Positions 9,497-16,830 of a DNA stretch of 64,000 nt are shown here, in pieces. Within the stretch, counting starts at the first letter, position 1, and every line of letters begins with the position of its first letter. This stretch comes from Acidobacteriota bacterium (lineage in GTDB: Bacteria; Acidobacteriota; Terriglobia; Bryobacterales; UBA6623), in NCBI GenBank assembly GCA_016125275.1, contig WGMB01000003.1, forward strand, positions 682,001 to 746,000. Direction: 5' to 3'. Under the pieces are notes generated by a model that saw only the letters and a program-made list of their open reading frames with translations, was not told the DNA's origin and searched no databases. The translations under genes and the position numbers were made by a program.

Positions 9497-10378
9497 CTAG
9501 CGCCCGCTGCGCCCCGTCAACGGGTCCAAGAACCGAAACAGCTCCACCGTCGCCGGGTCCTCCGGCTTCCCCAAGTCGTCGTTCAGCCGCACGTGGTTCG
9601 TGTCCCCTTTGCCGAAGACTTTGACCGGCACGTCCGCCGCCTGCAGCACGCTCTCGAGCCGTTCGGCCTGCGCCCGGGTGTCCGCGTTGCCGGCAAAGTA
9701 CAGCAGCAGAAACGGCGGAACGCCCTTCCCTTTCGCCACATGCGTAACCGCCGAAAACTCCAGGTGCTTGTTCGGATCGTTGCCGAACTTCTGACGGTGG
9801 CCGAACGTCGGCAACGGCCGGCCGTACAGCGCCGTACGGAGCTCGGCCGTGATGATGATCTTCGGGATGTCGTAGGTATCCCCGTCCACCGGCACGCAGC
9901 CCTTCAGCGCCGCGAACGGCACGCCGACGCCGCGCGCCAGGCGATCGTCGGTGCACAGCAGCGCCGCCAGTTGCGCCCCCGCCGAGTGGCCGCCGATGAA
10001 GATGCGGTTCGGGTCGCCGCCATAGCGGGCGATGTTCTTGTAGACCCAGCCCAGCGACGCCGTCACGTCCGCCGTCAGCTCGTCCATCGTGGCCTGCGGC
10101 AGCAGCCGATAGTTGGATGAAACGAACACGAAGCCGCGCTCGGTGAGGACTTTGGGCTTGAGCGCCACATCGCTCTTGTCCCCAGCCTGCCAGCCGCCGC
10201 CGTGCAGCCAGAACATCACCGGCAGCCCCTGCGCGGCTTTCTGCGGCGCGTACACGTCGAGGACGTTGCGCTCATGCCCGTTCTCCACGTAGGGGATGTT
10301 CGCCGTGAGCTTCTGGCCCGCGGCAAATCCGGCCGACAGAGCCAACGAGACAACAAGCAGGACGGGCCGCAGCATCAT
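9497..10378 (-). CDS. Secreted alpha/beta hydrolase (BD-FAE/carboxylesterase-like)
   Basis: 293 residues with a signal peptide ([16 protein letters not shown]). The hydrolase shows the oxyanion-hole motif HGGGW (about 59-63) and the nucleophile elbow GHSAG (Ser132), preceded by [12 protein letters not shown], as in hormone-sensitive-lipase and BD-FAE type esterases. HVRLNDDLG near the C-terminus supplies the probable catalytic His. Likely substrates are small esters such as acetylated sugars; this is family inference. The gene is preceded by TATCAT exactly 6 nt before the ATG, so it may be leaderless. It converges with the DapA-like gene across repeat copy 2. Confidence 0.88.
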   Translation of the reverse strand: MMLRPVLLVVSLALSAGFAAGQKLTANIPYVENGHERNVLDVYAPQKAAQGLPVMFWLHGGGWQAGDKSDVALKPKVLTERGFVFVSSNYRLLPQATMDELTADVTASLGWVYKNIARYGGDPNRIFIGGHSAGAQLAALLCTDDRLARGVGVPFAALKGCVPVDGDTYDIPKIIITAELRTALYGRPLPTFGHRQKFGNDPNKHLEFSAVTHVAKGKGVPPFLLLYFAGNADTRAQAERLESVLQAADVPVKVFGKGDTNHVRLNDDLGKPEDPATVELFRFLDPLTGRSGR

Positions 10379-10384
10379 GGCGGA

Positions 10385-10390
10385 ATGATA
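10385..10390 (-). promoter_or_regulatory. Putative -10 (TATCAT) for leaderless esterase mRNA
   Basis: On the minus strand TATCAT is separated by exactly 6 nt (TCCGCC) from the ATG at 10378. No Shine-Dalgarno sequence fits in the gap. Confidence 0.4.
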
Positions 10391-10439
10391 CTACGGGGCG
10401 CGCGCCTCCGGGAGCGCCGCGGAGACCGTCCCCGCCTCC
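10391..10439 (-). repeat. REP-like palindromic repeat, copy 3 (diverged)
   Basis: Starts CTACGGGGCGCGCGCCTCC and continues with a recognisable but mutated GCGGAGACCGTCCCCGCCTCC. It keeps the order of the left half of the family but has lost most perfect pairing. It sits in the divergent region between the esterase and the uncharacterised Tat protein. Confidence 0.5.
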
Positions 10440-10467
10440 TTCTCCGGCGATGCGGGACAATCGACGG

Positions 10468-11757
10468 ATGGCTCCCACCAAGCTCTTCCGCCGGCGTGAC
10501 CTGCTGGGCGCTCTGGGGACGGCCGCTCTGGCCGCCCAATCCGGCCTCTTCGCCGCGGAGAAGCGGCCCCGCATCGCCTGCGTGGTCACCTACTGGGGCG
10601 GCACGAGCTCCCACGCGGACTGGATCCTCAGCAAGCTGCTCGACGGCTATTGGTTCCAAGGGGCTCACGTGCCTCCCCGCCTCGACATCGTCTCGGTCCA
10701 CATCGACAAGCTCGACGACAGCGTCCTCGGCCGCGCCGTCTGCGAACGCAAGAAGATTCCCCTGCTGCCCACGGTCCGCGAAGCCCTCACACTGGGGGGC
10801 GGCGAGCTGGCCGTGGACGGCGTGGCGCTGGTGGGAGAGCACGGCGACTACCACAGCAACCTGCTGGGCCAGAAATACTATCCCCGCTGGTGGCTCTACC
10901 AGCAGATCGTGGAGGTCTTCGAGCGGAGCCGGCGCTCCGTCCCGGTGTTCAATGACAAGCACCTGTCCACGAGCTGGGACGAAGCCAAGTGGATGTTCGA
11001 CAAGTCCCGTGAGCTGGACTTTCCGCTCTTCGGCGGCTCGTCTATCCCCTACTACTACCGTGAGCCGGCGATCGATCTCGAACCGGAAACGCCCATCCGC
11101 GCGTCGGTCCTGGCCGGGGGCTCCAGCGGCGAAGGGAGCCTCTTCCACTCCATCGACGTGGCGCAGAGCTTCGTAGAGCGCCGCAAGGGCGGCGAGACCG
11201 GCGTCGCCGCCGTGCAATGCATCCGCGGGCGGGAGGTGTGGAGTTGGACCGAGCGGAACCCCTGGGCCGGCGGGCTGCTCGACGCCGTTGGCAAGCGCTT
11301 CGACTTTCAGCCGGGGCATTTTCAGGAGACGGTCCGCGAGCCCAGCGTCACCCTGATCGACTATCGCGACGGGACGAAGACCGCGATCTACGACGCGCCG
11401 GACGTGGGCTGGACCTATGCCTGCGACATCGCGGGCCAAGCCGAGCCGACGCTCGTCTCGATGCTCGGCTGGCCGGGCCGCCAGTATGGCCACTACCGCG
11501 CCGGCAACGCCTTCGAGCACTGGATCACGCAGATGATGCTGACGCGCCAGGAGCCCTGCCCGGCGGAGCGGCTGCTGCTGTCGACGGGGCTGACAGCGTT
11601 CAACATGCAGTCGAACTGGCAGAACGGCCGCTACTCCGCCGTGGGCCGCCGCGTGGAGACGCCGTACCTGGACATGACCTACCGCCGGGAGCGAAGCGCC
11701 ATGTTCAACACCGGCCCGCGCCCGCCGGTCCTGCCGGATACACGCCATCTCGGGTAG
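10468..11757 (+). CDS. Uncharacterised Tat-exported protein
   Basis: 429 residues from ATG 10468. An ATG at 10450 in frame is possible, but GACAAT lies 6 nt before 10468. A Tat leader is clear (KLFRRRDLLGALGTAALAAQSGLFAAE). The mature protein begins RPRIACVVTYWGGTSSHADWILSKLLDGYW and has conserved-looking blocks VHIDKLDDSVLGRAVCERKKIPLLPTV, VGEHGDYHSNLLGQKYYPRWWLYQQIVEVF and PVFNDKHLSTSWDEAKWMFD. Similar Tat proteins occur in acidobacteria and planctomycetes, but I do not recognise an assigned function. The C-terminus has no membrane helix. The TAG stop (11755-11757) is contributed by the GTAG of repeat copy 4. Confidence 0.7.
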   Translation: MAPTKLFRRRDLLGALGTAALAAQSGLFAAEKRPRIACVVTYWGGTSSHADWILSKLLDGYWFQGAHVPPRLDIVSVHIDKLDDSVLGRAVCERKKIPLLPTVREALTLGGGELAVDGVALVGEHGDYHSNLLGQKYYPRWWLYQQIVEVFERSRRSVPVFNDKHLSTSWDEAKWMFDKSRELDFPLFGGSSIPYYYREPAIDLEPETPIRASVLAGGSSGEGSLFHSIDVAQSFVERRKGGETGVAAVQCIRGREVWSWTERNPWAGGLLDAVGKRFDFQPGHFQETVREPSVTLIDYRDGTKTAIYDAPDVGWTYACDIAGQAEPTLVSMLGWPGRQYGHYRAGNAFEHWITQMMLTRQEPCPAERLLLSTGLTAFNMQSNWQNGRYSAVGRRVETPYLDMTYRRERSAMFNTGPRPPVLPDTRHLG

Positions 11758-11851
11758 CGCACGCCTCCAGGCGTGCAGCGGAGGCCGTCCCGGCCTCCGT
11801 CCGGGAGGTCGTCGGGGACCGACGACCCGGCACGCCGGAGGCGTGCGCTAC
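11754..11851 (+). repeat. REP-like palindromic repeat, copy 4 (full length)
   Basis: 98-bp complete copy. The ends are inverted: GTAGCGCACGCCTCC at the left and GGAGGCGTGCGCTAC at the right. Inside are three compact hairpins: GGAGGCC/GGCCTCC around GTCCC, GTCGTCGG/CCGACGAC around GGA, and GCACGCC/GGCGTGC at each end. The outer arms can pair with each other or fold as separate hairpins. It lies immediately upstream of the transposase frame. Confidence 0.92.
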
Positions 11852-11928
11852 GAGCCCAGGCAAATCCCGAGCGGCCGACCGGAGGGCAGTGGTCGGAGGC
11901 GGGCGCCCCGTGCTACTCTTTCGAACGC

Positions 11929-12474
11929 TTGCAGTATCGGCGTCTTCCGCACATCTATCCGGAAGACCGGGCGTTGTTCTTCACCTGGACCCTTCACGGG
12001 AGCCTGCCTACCTCCCGCTTGCCGCCCCCGGGCTCCTGGAAATCCGGCAAAGCCTTCCTTTGGACCGACCGTTATCTCGATTCCGCGAGCAAGGGACCCC
12101 TGTGGCTCGGGAAGCCCGGGCCGGCCGAGATCGTCGAAGCGGCGATCCTTTTCGGCGACCGCGAGCTGAAGAGCTACGAGGTGGTCGCTTACGTAGTGAT
12201 GGCCAACCACGTCCACCTGCTGGTCTGGCCGCGGGCGCACCCCAGCCAGTTTCTGCGGCAGCTCAAGGGATTCACCGCGCGGGAATGCAACAAACTGTTG
12301 GGCTTGACCGGCCAACCTTTCTGGCAGCGGGAGAGCTATGACCGCTGGGTACGCGACGAACGGGAGCTGCAGCGCATCACCCACTACATCGAAGCCAACC
12401 CCGTCCGAGCAGGTCTGGCAAAGACCCCGGAAGAGTTCCGCTGGTCCAGCGCCTGGCGCCGAGCAAACCCGTAG
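11929..12474 (+). CDS. REP-associated tyrosine transposase (RAYT), IS200/Y1 family
   Basis: About 181 residues if TTG 11929 is the start (MQYRRLPHIYPEDRALFFTWTLHG). The frame is open back to an ATG at 11773, but those residues translate the repeat itself. Y1/HUH features are present: VMANHVHLLVWP with the metal-binding His-x-His, the conserved FLRQLKGFTARECNKLLG helix with FWQRESYDRWVRDERELQRITHYIEANPVRAGL (candidate catalytic Tyr in ESYDR or HYI), and the C-terminal WSSAW. Proteins of this type act at REP palindromes that start with GTAG. Here the gene is flanked on both sides by such palindromes, and its own stop is the GTAG of copy 5. It is not part of a classic IS with terminal ends. Confidence 0.88.
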   Translation: MQYRRLPHIYPEDRALFFTWTLHGSLPTSRLPPPGSWKSGKAFLWTDRYLDSASKGPLWLGKPGPAEIVEAAILFGDRELKSYEVVAYVVMANHVHLLVWPRAHPSQFLRQLKGFTARECNKLLGLTGQPFWQRESYDRWVRDERELQRITHYIEANPVRAGLAKTPEEFRWSSAWRRANP

Positions 12475-12568
12475 CGCACGCCTCCCGGCGTGCAGCGGAG
12501 GCCGTCCCGGCCTCCGTCCGGACGGTCGTCGGGGACCGACGACCCGGCACGCCGGAGGCGTGCGCCAC
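12471..12568 (+). repeat. REP-like palindromic repeat, copy 5 (full length)
   Basis: 98-bp complete copy starting with GTAGCGCACGCCTCC; the right end is GTGCGCCAC instead of GTGCGCTAC. It begins inside the stop codon of the RAYT gene. Confidence 0.92.
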
Positions 12569-12749
12569 GAACCCCAGGCAGATCCGGTGCGGTCGTCCCG
12601 GCCTCCGTCCAGGAGGTCGTCGGGGACCGACGACCCAGCACGCCGGAGGCGTGCGCTACGAGCCCAGGCAGACCCCGTGCGGCCGTCCCGGCCTCCGTCC
12701 GGACGGTCGTCGGGGACCGACGACCCGGCACGCCGGAGGCGTGCGCTAC
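12569..12749 (+). repeat. REP-like repeat, copies 6 and 7 (tandem right-half units)
   Basis: Two further units, ending at 12659 and 12749, follow copy 5 with a period of 91 and 90 bp. Each has a linker (CCCAGGCAGA-), a shortened GTCCCGGCCTCCGTCC segment, the GTCGTCGG/CCGACGAC hairpin and the right end CACGCCGGAGGCGTGCGCTAC. The CTA of the last unit is the stop codon of the enolase-superfamily gene on the minus strand. The linker also follows copy 4, so it belongs to the amplified unit. Confidence 0.88.
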
Positions 12750-13897
12750 ACCCCATACCGGGCTACGGCGTCGCGGTCCAACTCCACGCCCAGTCCCGGC
12801 CGGTCCGGCACGATCGCGTAGCTCTCCACGATCGGAATCGCCTCCACCAGCAGATCGTCCACGCGCCGGTAGCTCAGCGCGTCGCTGGCGAGGGTGCAGT
12901 TCTCCGCCGCCGCGCAGGAGTGGATGAACGCCGCGTCCTTGATCCCCAGCTCGTGGCCCGAGCCGTGCCACACCGGCATCCCCGCGCCGCCGGCCACGTA
13001 GGCGTTGCGCACGAAGCCGTGCATGCCCGGCGCCGGGCCGGTGTTGATGTAGGTGCAGGCGCCCGCCTTGGCCCCCTCCACGATCAAGCGCGCGTTCCCG
13101 GCCGTCAGCGTGATCGGCGTCCGCAACAGCTCCTCCAGCCGCGCGAACTGCGACAGGTCGTCCTTCTTCACCGGGTCTTCGATCGTCAGCATGTTGTCGA
13201 GCACGTCCAGCCCCTTGCCGATCGGCAGGAACTCCTCGGCGGTGGCGTAGTGGCTGTTGAAGTCGACCGTCACCTTCAAGTTCGGCGCGACCTCGCCCAC
13301 CGCCGCCACCGCTTCCACGATCGGATCGCCCGGACGGCCCTTCATCTTCAGGTTCGTGAAGCCGCCGTCGAGCGCGCGTTGCGCCACCCGCCGGGCGTCG
13401 ACCGGGTTCTTGCGGCCGCACCAGTACGTCACATAGACCTTGTCCTGCGCCTTGCCGCCCAGGAGCTGATAGACCGGCCAGCCGACGGCCTTGCCGAGCG
13501 CGTCGAACACGGCGATCTCAAAGGCGCTGTAGGTCCGTCGGTTGGGCAGCTCCAGGCGGGCCAGGTTCAAGTCGAACAGGTTCTTGCCCTCCAGGAATTG
13601 GGCGTTGGGCAGCACGTCGCTCTCTTCCACCGCGCGCGGAGTCTCGCCGACGCCGACGATGCCCGAATCGGTGTGCAGCTCCAGAATGAACTTGGGGATC
13701 GACGGGAACTCGGTCAGCGCGTCCGGGCCGAGCTCCGGGCTGCTGATGATGTCGTCCTGCATCGGCACAACCACCTTGTGCAGGTCGACCCGGGTGATCT
13801 TGACCTTTTCCGCGTGGCCGGCGGTGCAGGCGGGGAGCGCCGCCAGGCCGCAGGCCCCCAGAGTGGAGAAGAGATCGCGGCGAGAGAGGGCGCGCAT
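12746..13897 (-). CDS. Tat-exported enolase-superfamily protein (mandelate racemase/MLE type)
   Basis: 383 residues. The Tat leader LSRRDLFSTLGACGLAALPACTAGHA is followed by a capping domain (ITRVDLHKVVVPMQDD.., GVGETPRAVEE) and a TIM barrel. Catalytic features are the K-x-K of FTNLKMKGRPGDP, metal ligands in VTVDFNSHY (Asp) and LTIEDPVKKDD (Glu), and a C-terminal HGSGHELGI. The usual third metal ligand motif GE is GN here (LTAGNARL). The family abstracts a proton alpha to a carboxylate, for example in acid-sugar dehydration. The stop codon is formed by the end of repeat copy 7. Family is certain; substrate is unknown. Confidence 0.85.
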   Translation of the reverse strand: MRALSRRDLFSTLGACGLAALPACTAGHAEKVKITRVDLHKVVVPMQDDIISSPELGPDALTEFPSIPKFILELHTDSGIVGVGETPRAVEESDVLPNAQFLEGKNLFDLNLARLELPNRRTYSAFEIAVFDALGKAVGWPVYQLLGGKAQDKVYVTYWCGRKNPVDARRVAQRALDGGFTNLKMKGRPGDPIVEAVAAVGEVAPNLKVTVDFNSHYATAEEFLPIGKGLDVLDNMLTIEDPVKKDDLSQFARLEELLRTPITLTAGNARLIVEGAKAGACTYINTGPAPGMHGFVRNAYVAGGAGMPVWHGSGHELGIKDAAFIHSCAAAENCTLASDALSYRRVDDLLVEAIPIVESYAIVPDRPGLGVELDRDAVARYGV

Positions 13898-13963
13898 GGT
13901 GCAGACAGTTAAGCACCTTACACCCGCGCTGACAACGGCCCGCGCGGCATTTCCGCACGGCGG

Positions 13964-14968
13964 CTACGACCGGCCGTTGCGGCGCGCAAGCTCTTCAAAC
14001 ACGGCCTTGCGCTCCCAACATGCCTCGGGCGATGCAGCGCCCTCGTCGAGCACCCGCACGACGCCGAAGGAGGCCACGTCCAGATCGCGGCGGCCCTCCC
14101 CGGCGGGCCGGTTCCAGGAGGCGAAGGTGAACCAGAAGGCCGCCTCCAGCCCGCATTGCTCGTAGACCTCGGCCACCTCCCGCAGGTACCGTACCTGCTC
14201 GTCCTCGTCGCGAACCCAGTCGCCGTCGAGCCGCCGGTCCGCCCCCGCCCCCTCGACGATCATCCAGCCGGAGCCGCCGCGGGCCGCCGCGCCGCGGTAC
14301 GTGCAGCAGCCAAACTCGGTGGCCGCCACCGGCTTGCCGTGGCCGGCCAGCGCTTGGAGCGACGCGGCGAAAGTCTCCCGGTTGGCTTCGTCGCGATAGG
14401 CGTCGACGCCCACGATGTCGAACGGAGTCCAGTCCACCTGCTCCCAGGCGCCCGAGGCGTAGGTGACCGGCCCGGCGAACCGCGCTCGCACGGCGTCGGC
14501 GGCTTCGGCCAGGAAGGCGTTGAAGCGGGCCAGGATCTGGGGATACTCCGCAAACAGCTCGGGAGTCGGCGCGCTCAGCAGCCGCAGCCGGGCGTAGACG
14601 TCGTCGCCGGGCAGAAAGCCGCTCCCGAAGACGCTCGCCTCGCACCCCGCCACAAAGACCACGTTCGTCCCTGCCTGCCGGCGCAGTTCCTCGGCCGCCG
14701 CCGCGGACTCGGCCAAGAAGGCCGTCATCGCGGGGTCTTCCAGCTCGCAGGGGAAGGGTGAGAACCACACGTCCAAGCCGGCGTCGGCGGCGCACCGGCC
14801 GGCCCAGCGGAGCCGCTCCAAGTCGCCGCCGGTGATGCGCACGGCCGGGCACCCCAGCTCACGCGCAATCGCCTGCATGTCGAACCGGACCTGTTCGCGC
14901 CGAAACACCGCGCGGGAGGGACGGGCTCCGGGAAAGAAGCCCGTGTCGTAGGTAATTCCAATCTTCAT
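13964..14968 (-). CDS. TIM-barrel glycoside-hydrolase-like protein
   Basis: 334 residues, no signal peptide, start MKIGITYDTGFFPG. Sequence blocks such as RFDMQAIARELGCPAVRITGGDLERLRWAGRCAADAGLDVWFSPFPCELED, FDIVGVDAYRDEANRETF, GKPVAATEFGCCTYRGAA and LEAAFWFTFASWNRP read as successive beta strands of a glycosidase-type barrel. The Glu in ATEFGCC is a candidate nucleophile. Close relatives in actinobacteria are sometimes named 'abortive infection protein', but nothing in the sequence points to phage defence. It lies upstream of the Tat enolase gene on the same strand, 66 bp away. Confidence 0.65.
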   Translation of the reverse strand: MKIGITYDTGFFPGARPSRAVFRREQVRFDMQAIARELGCPAVRITGGDLERLRWAGRCAADAGLDVWFSPFPCELEDPAMTAFLAESAAAAEELRRQAGTNVVFVAGCEASVFGSGFLPGDDVYARLRLLSAPTPELFAEYPQILARFNAFLAEAADAVRARFAGPVTYASGAWEQVDWTPFDIVGVDAYRDEANRETFAASLQALAGHGKPVAATEFGCCTYRGAAARGGSGWMIVEGAGADRRLDGDWVRDEDEQVRYLREVAEVYEQCGLEAAFWFTFASWNRPAGEGRRDLDVASFGVVRVLDEGAASPEACWERKAVFEELARRNGRS

Positions 14969-15006
14969 CGGGAGTCGCCTCGCCGCTTCTTACCCTAGCA
15001 GCCCCC

Positions 15007-15105
15007 GTGGCGCACGCCTCCAGGCGTGCAGCGGAGGCCGTCCCGGTCTCCGTCCGGAGGGGTCGTCGGGGACCGGCGACCCGGCACGCCAGAGGCGTGC
15101 GCTAC
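15007..15105 (+). repeat. REP-like palindromic repeat, copy 8 (full length)
   Basis: 99-bp full copy, slightly diverged: the left end is GTGGCGCACGCCTCC, and the internal hairpins carry changes (GGTCTCC, CCGGCGAC). The right end GCGTGCGCTAC contains the stop codon of the SelA-like gene. Confidence 0.9.
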
Positions 15106-16685
15106 GCCCGCCGCGCCGACCACTTCGCCTGGCCGTACTCCCAGCCCAGCTCCACGATCCCGCCCAACTCGTTCTGCGTCGCCGCCCCCTCGAACTTGTA
15201 GTCGAAGTCCGTCGCCTCGTAGCGTCCGCGGATCTGGAACGCCACACGGTCGCCGTCCACGTGCCCGCGCAGCGTCCCGTGCGGAACCAGCGGGCTGCTG
15301 TAGGAGCCGGAGATCTCATTCCCGTCGGCGTCCAGGTATAGACGCATCTGCGTGCGGCTCGCCACGAACTCCAACTCGGCGACCCAGTGGCCGCTCACAT
15401 CCACGCCGGCCGGCCGCCGCTTCGGTTCGGGCTTCGGGCCCGGCGCATTCTTCAGCACCTCATACAGCCGCTCGGCCACGATCTTGTATTCGCCCGGATA
15501 CATCGCCGCCGGCCGCAGCACGAAGCGGTGGCCCTCCCCCTCGGCGTGCGTCATGATGCGCGGCGAACCGGCCAGCATCTCGCGGCCCAGCTCGGCGTTC
15601 GAGTAGCCGATCTTGGCGGGGTCCCACTCCACGAACAGCACCGGGTAATAGGCCGGGCGGTCCGGCGGCGTGATCTCGGCCTTCACGCCCGGAACCTGCT
15701 CGATGCGAGCCTTGATGTGCTCGAACCAGCTCGTCCATTCGCGGTCCTCGGCGTCCCGGTCGCGCTTCTGCACCAGGTACTCGACGGCCGTCACCAGCCC
15801 CACCACCTCTTCCTTGCTGACCTTGATGGTGCGGCCGAACGTGATGTGCGGCGAGCTGCCGGCGTAGGCCGCCGCGATCAGGTCCCGCCGGCCCATCAGG
15901 ATGCCGGATGTCTGCGGGCCCCGCAGGATCTTGCCTCCGCTGTAGGCCACCAGATCGACGCCGGCTTCCAGAAACGGGTTGGGACGCAGTGGCAGGTCGG
16001 CGGCGGCGTCGATCAGCACCGGCACGCCGTGCGCGTGGCAGGCCTGCACGTACTGCCGCAGCGAGAACGGGTTGCCGCTGTCCGCAACGTTCACCTGGGC
16101 GTGCGCCAGGGCGGTGCGCGGCGAGAAGGCGGCGGCGAGATCCTCGGCCGTTTCGACCTCGATCATCCGCACGCCGACGTTGCGCACGGCCTGGTCGTAG
16201 TAGCTGCGCGACCACTTCGGCACGATGCATTCGTTCTTCAAGCCGGCGGTGTTGGGCAACTGCTTCATCTTCTCGGGGTCGCCGCCGGCCACGCAGGCGA
16301 TGGTTCCGCAGGTCACTGAACCCGCCGCGCCCGAGCTCACCATGGCGCTCTCGGCCCCCAGCAGCTCGGCGATGCGCGCGCCGGCCTTGGCCATCAGCTC
16401 GTCGAGATTCACGTGGTAGTGGCCGGCTTGCTCGATCGCCTCGATCACCTCCGGCAGTTGCCGCGACCCGCCGTTGATGGTGTAGGTGGAGGTGCAGTTG
16501 ATGAACGGCTCCACCCCGAGCCGGGAGTAGACCTCCGGGCCGCCGCCTCGCACCGGCATGCCGGTGGTGGCGGCCGCGGCGGCGGGCGTCAGCCCCAGGA
16601 GCCCGGTCGCGGTCGCCGCGCCTCCGGCCTGAAGCATGCTGCGGCGAGTGAGGCGCTGGGCGGCGGGCGGTTTCTGCGATGCCAT
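15102..16685 (-). CDS. Tat-exported SelA-like PLP-dependent protein with C-terminal beta domain
   Basis: 527 residues from ATG 16685, preceded by AAGGAG at a good distance; longer upstream frames are rejected. The Tat leader is LTRRSMLQAGGAATATGLLGLTPAAAAA. The fold-type I domain resembles SelA/D-glucosaminate-6-phosphate ammonia-lyase: RLGVEPFINCTSTYTINGG, AKAGARIAELLGAESAMVSSGAAGSVTCGTIAC, VPVLIDAAADLPLRPN and VDLVAYSGGKILRGPQTSG (PLP Lys in SGGK). The last 110 residues (GVDVSGHWVAELEFVASRTQMRLYLDADGN..) form a separate beta-rich module common in secreted acidobacterial proteins. No selenocysteine machinery is nearby, so an ammonia-lyase or racemase role is more likely. An exported PLP enzyme is unusual. 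Confidence 0.82.
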   Translation of the reverse strand: MASQKPPAAQRLTRRSMLQAGGAATATGLLGLTPAAAAATTGMPVRGGGPEVYSRLGVEPFINCTSTYTINGGSRQLPEVIEAIEQAGHYHVNLDELMAKAGARIAELLGAESAMVSSGAAGSVTCGTIACVAGGDPEKMKQLPNTAGLKNECIVPKWSRSYYDQAVRNVGVRMIEVETAEDLAAAFSPRTALAHAQVNVADSGNPFSLRQYVQACHAHGVPVLIDAAADLPLRPNPFLEAGVDLVAYSGGKILRGPQTSGILMGRRDLIAAAYAGSSPHITFGRTIKVSKEEVVGLVTAVEYLVQKRDRDAEDREWTSWFEHIKARIEQVPGVKAEITPPDRPAYYPVLFVEWDPAKIGYSNAELGREMLAGSPRIMTHAEGEGHRFVLRPAAMYPGEYKIVAERLYEVLKNAPGPKPEPKRRPAGVDVSGHWVAELEFVASRTQMRLYLDADGNEISGSYSSPLVPHGTLRGHVDGDRVAFQIRGRYEATDFDYKFEGAATQNELGGIVELGWEYGQAKWSARRA

Positions 16686-16830
16686 CGGGAGACTCCTTGC
16701 TGGTGTACCAAGTCTACAGCGCGCCGTCGGGCCGCATGGTTCAGATTGCTCGCCGGCCCCGCTTCGGCTACTCTGACGGCGGCTCCGCGGCCCCCTGCGT
16801 CCAACCGGGCCGCGCGCCGAGGCTGTACAC

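Noticed and set aside
11929-12474. A complete IS200/IS605 insertion sequence
   Set aside because: There is no tnpB partner and no left/right-end pattern of IS200. The many flanking GTAG palindromes fit a single-copy RAYT instead.
12471-12749. Regularly spaced repeats considered as a CRISPR array
   Set aside because: The 90-bp period consists of repeat throughout, with no unique spacers, and no cas genes are nearby. It is a tandem palindromic repeat of the RAYT family.
13964-14968. Phage-defence (abortive infection) protein
   Set aside because: The name is inherited from annotation of relatives. The sequence reads as a glycosidase-type TIM barrel, and no defence genes surround it.
15102-16685. 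Selenocysteine synthase (selA)
   Set aside because: It has an export leader and an extra C-terminal domain, and there is no selB, selC or selD nearby. The related ammonia-lyase branch is more likely.
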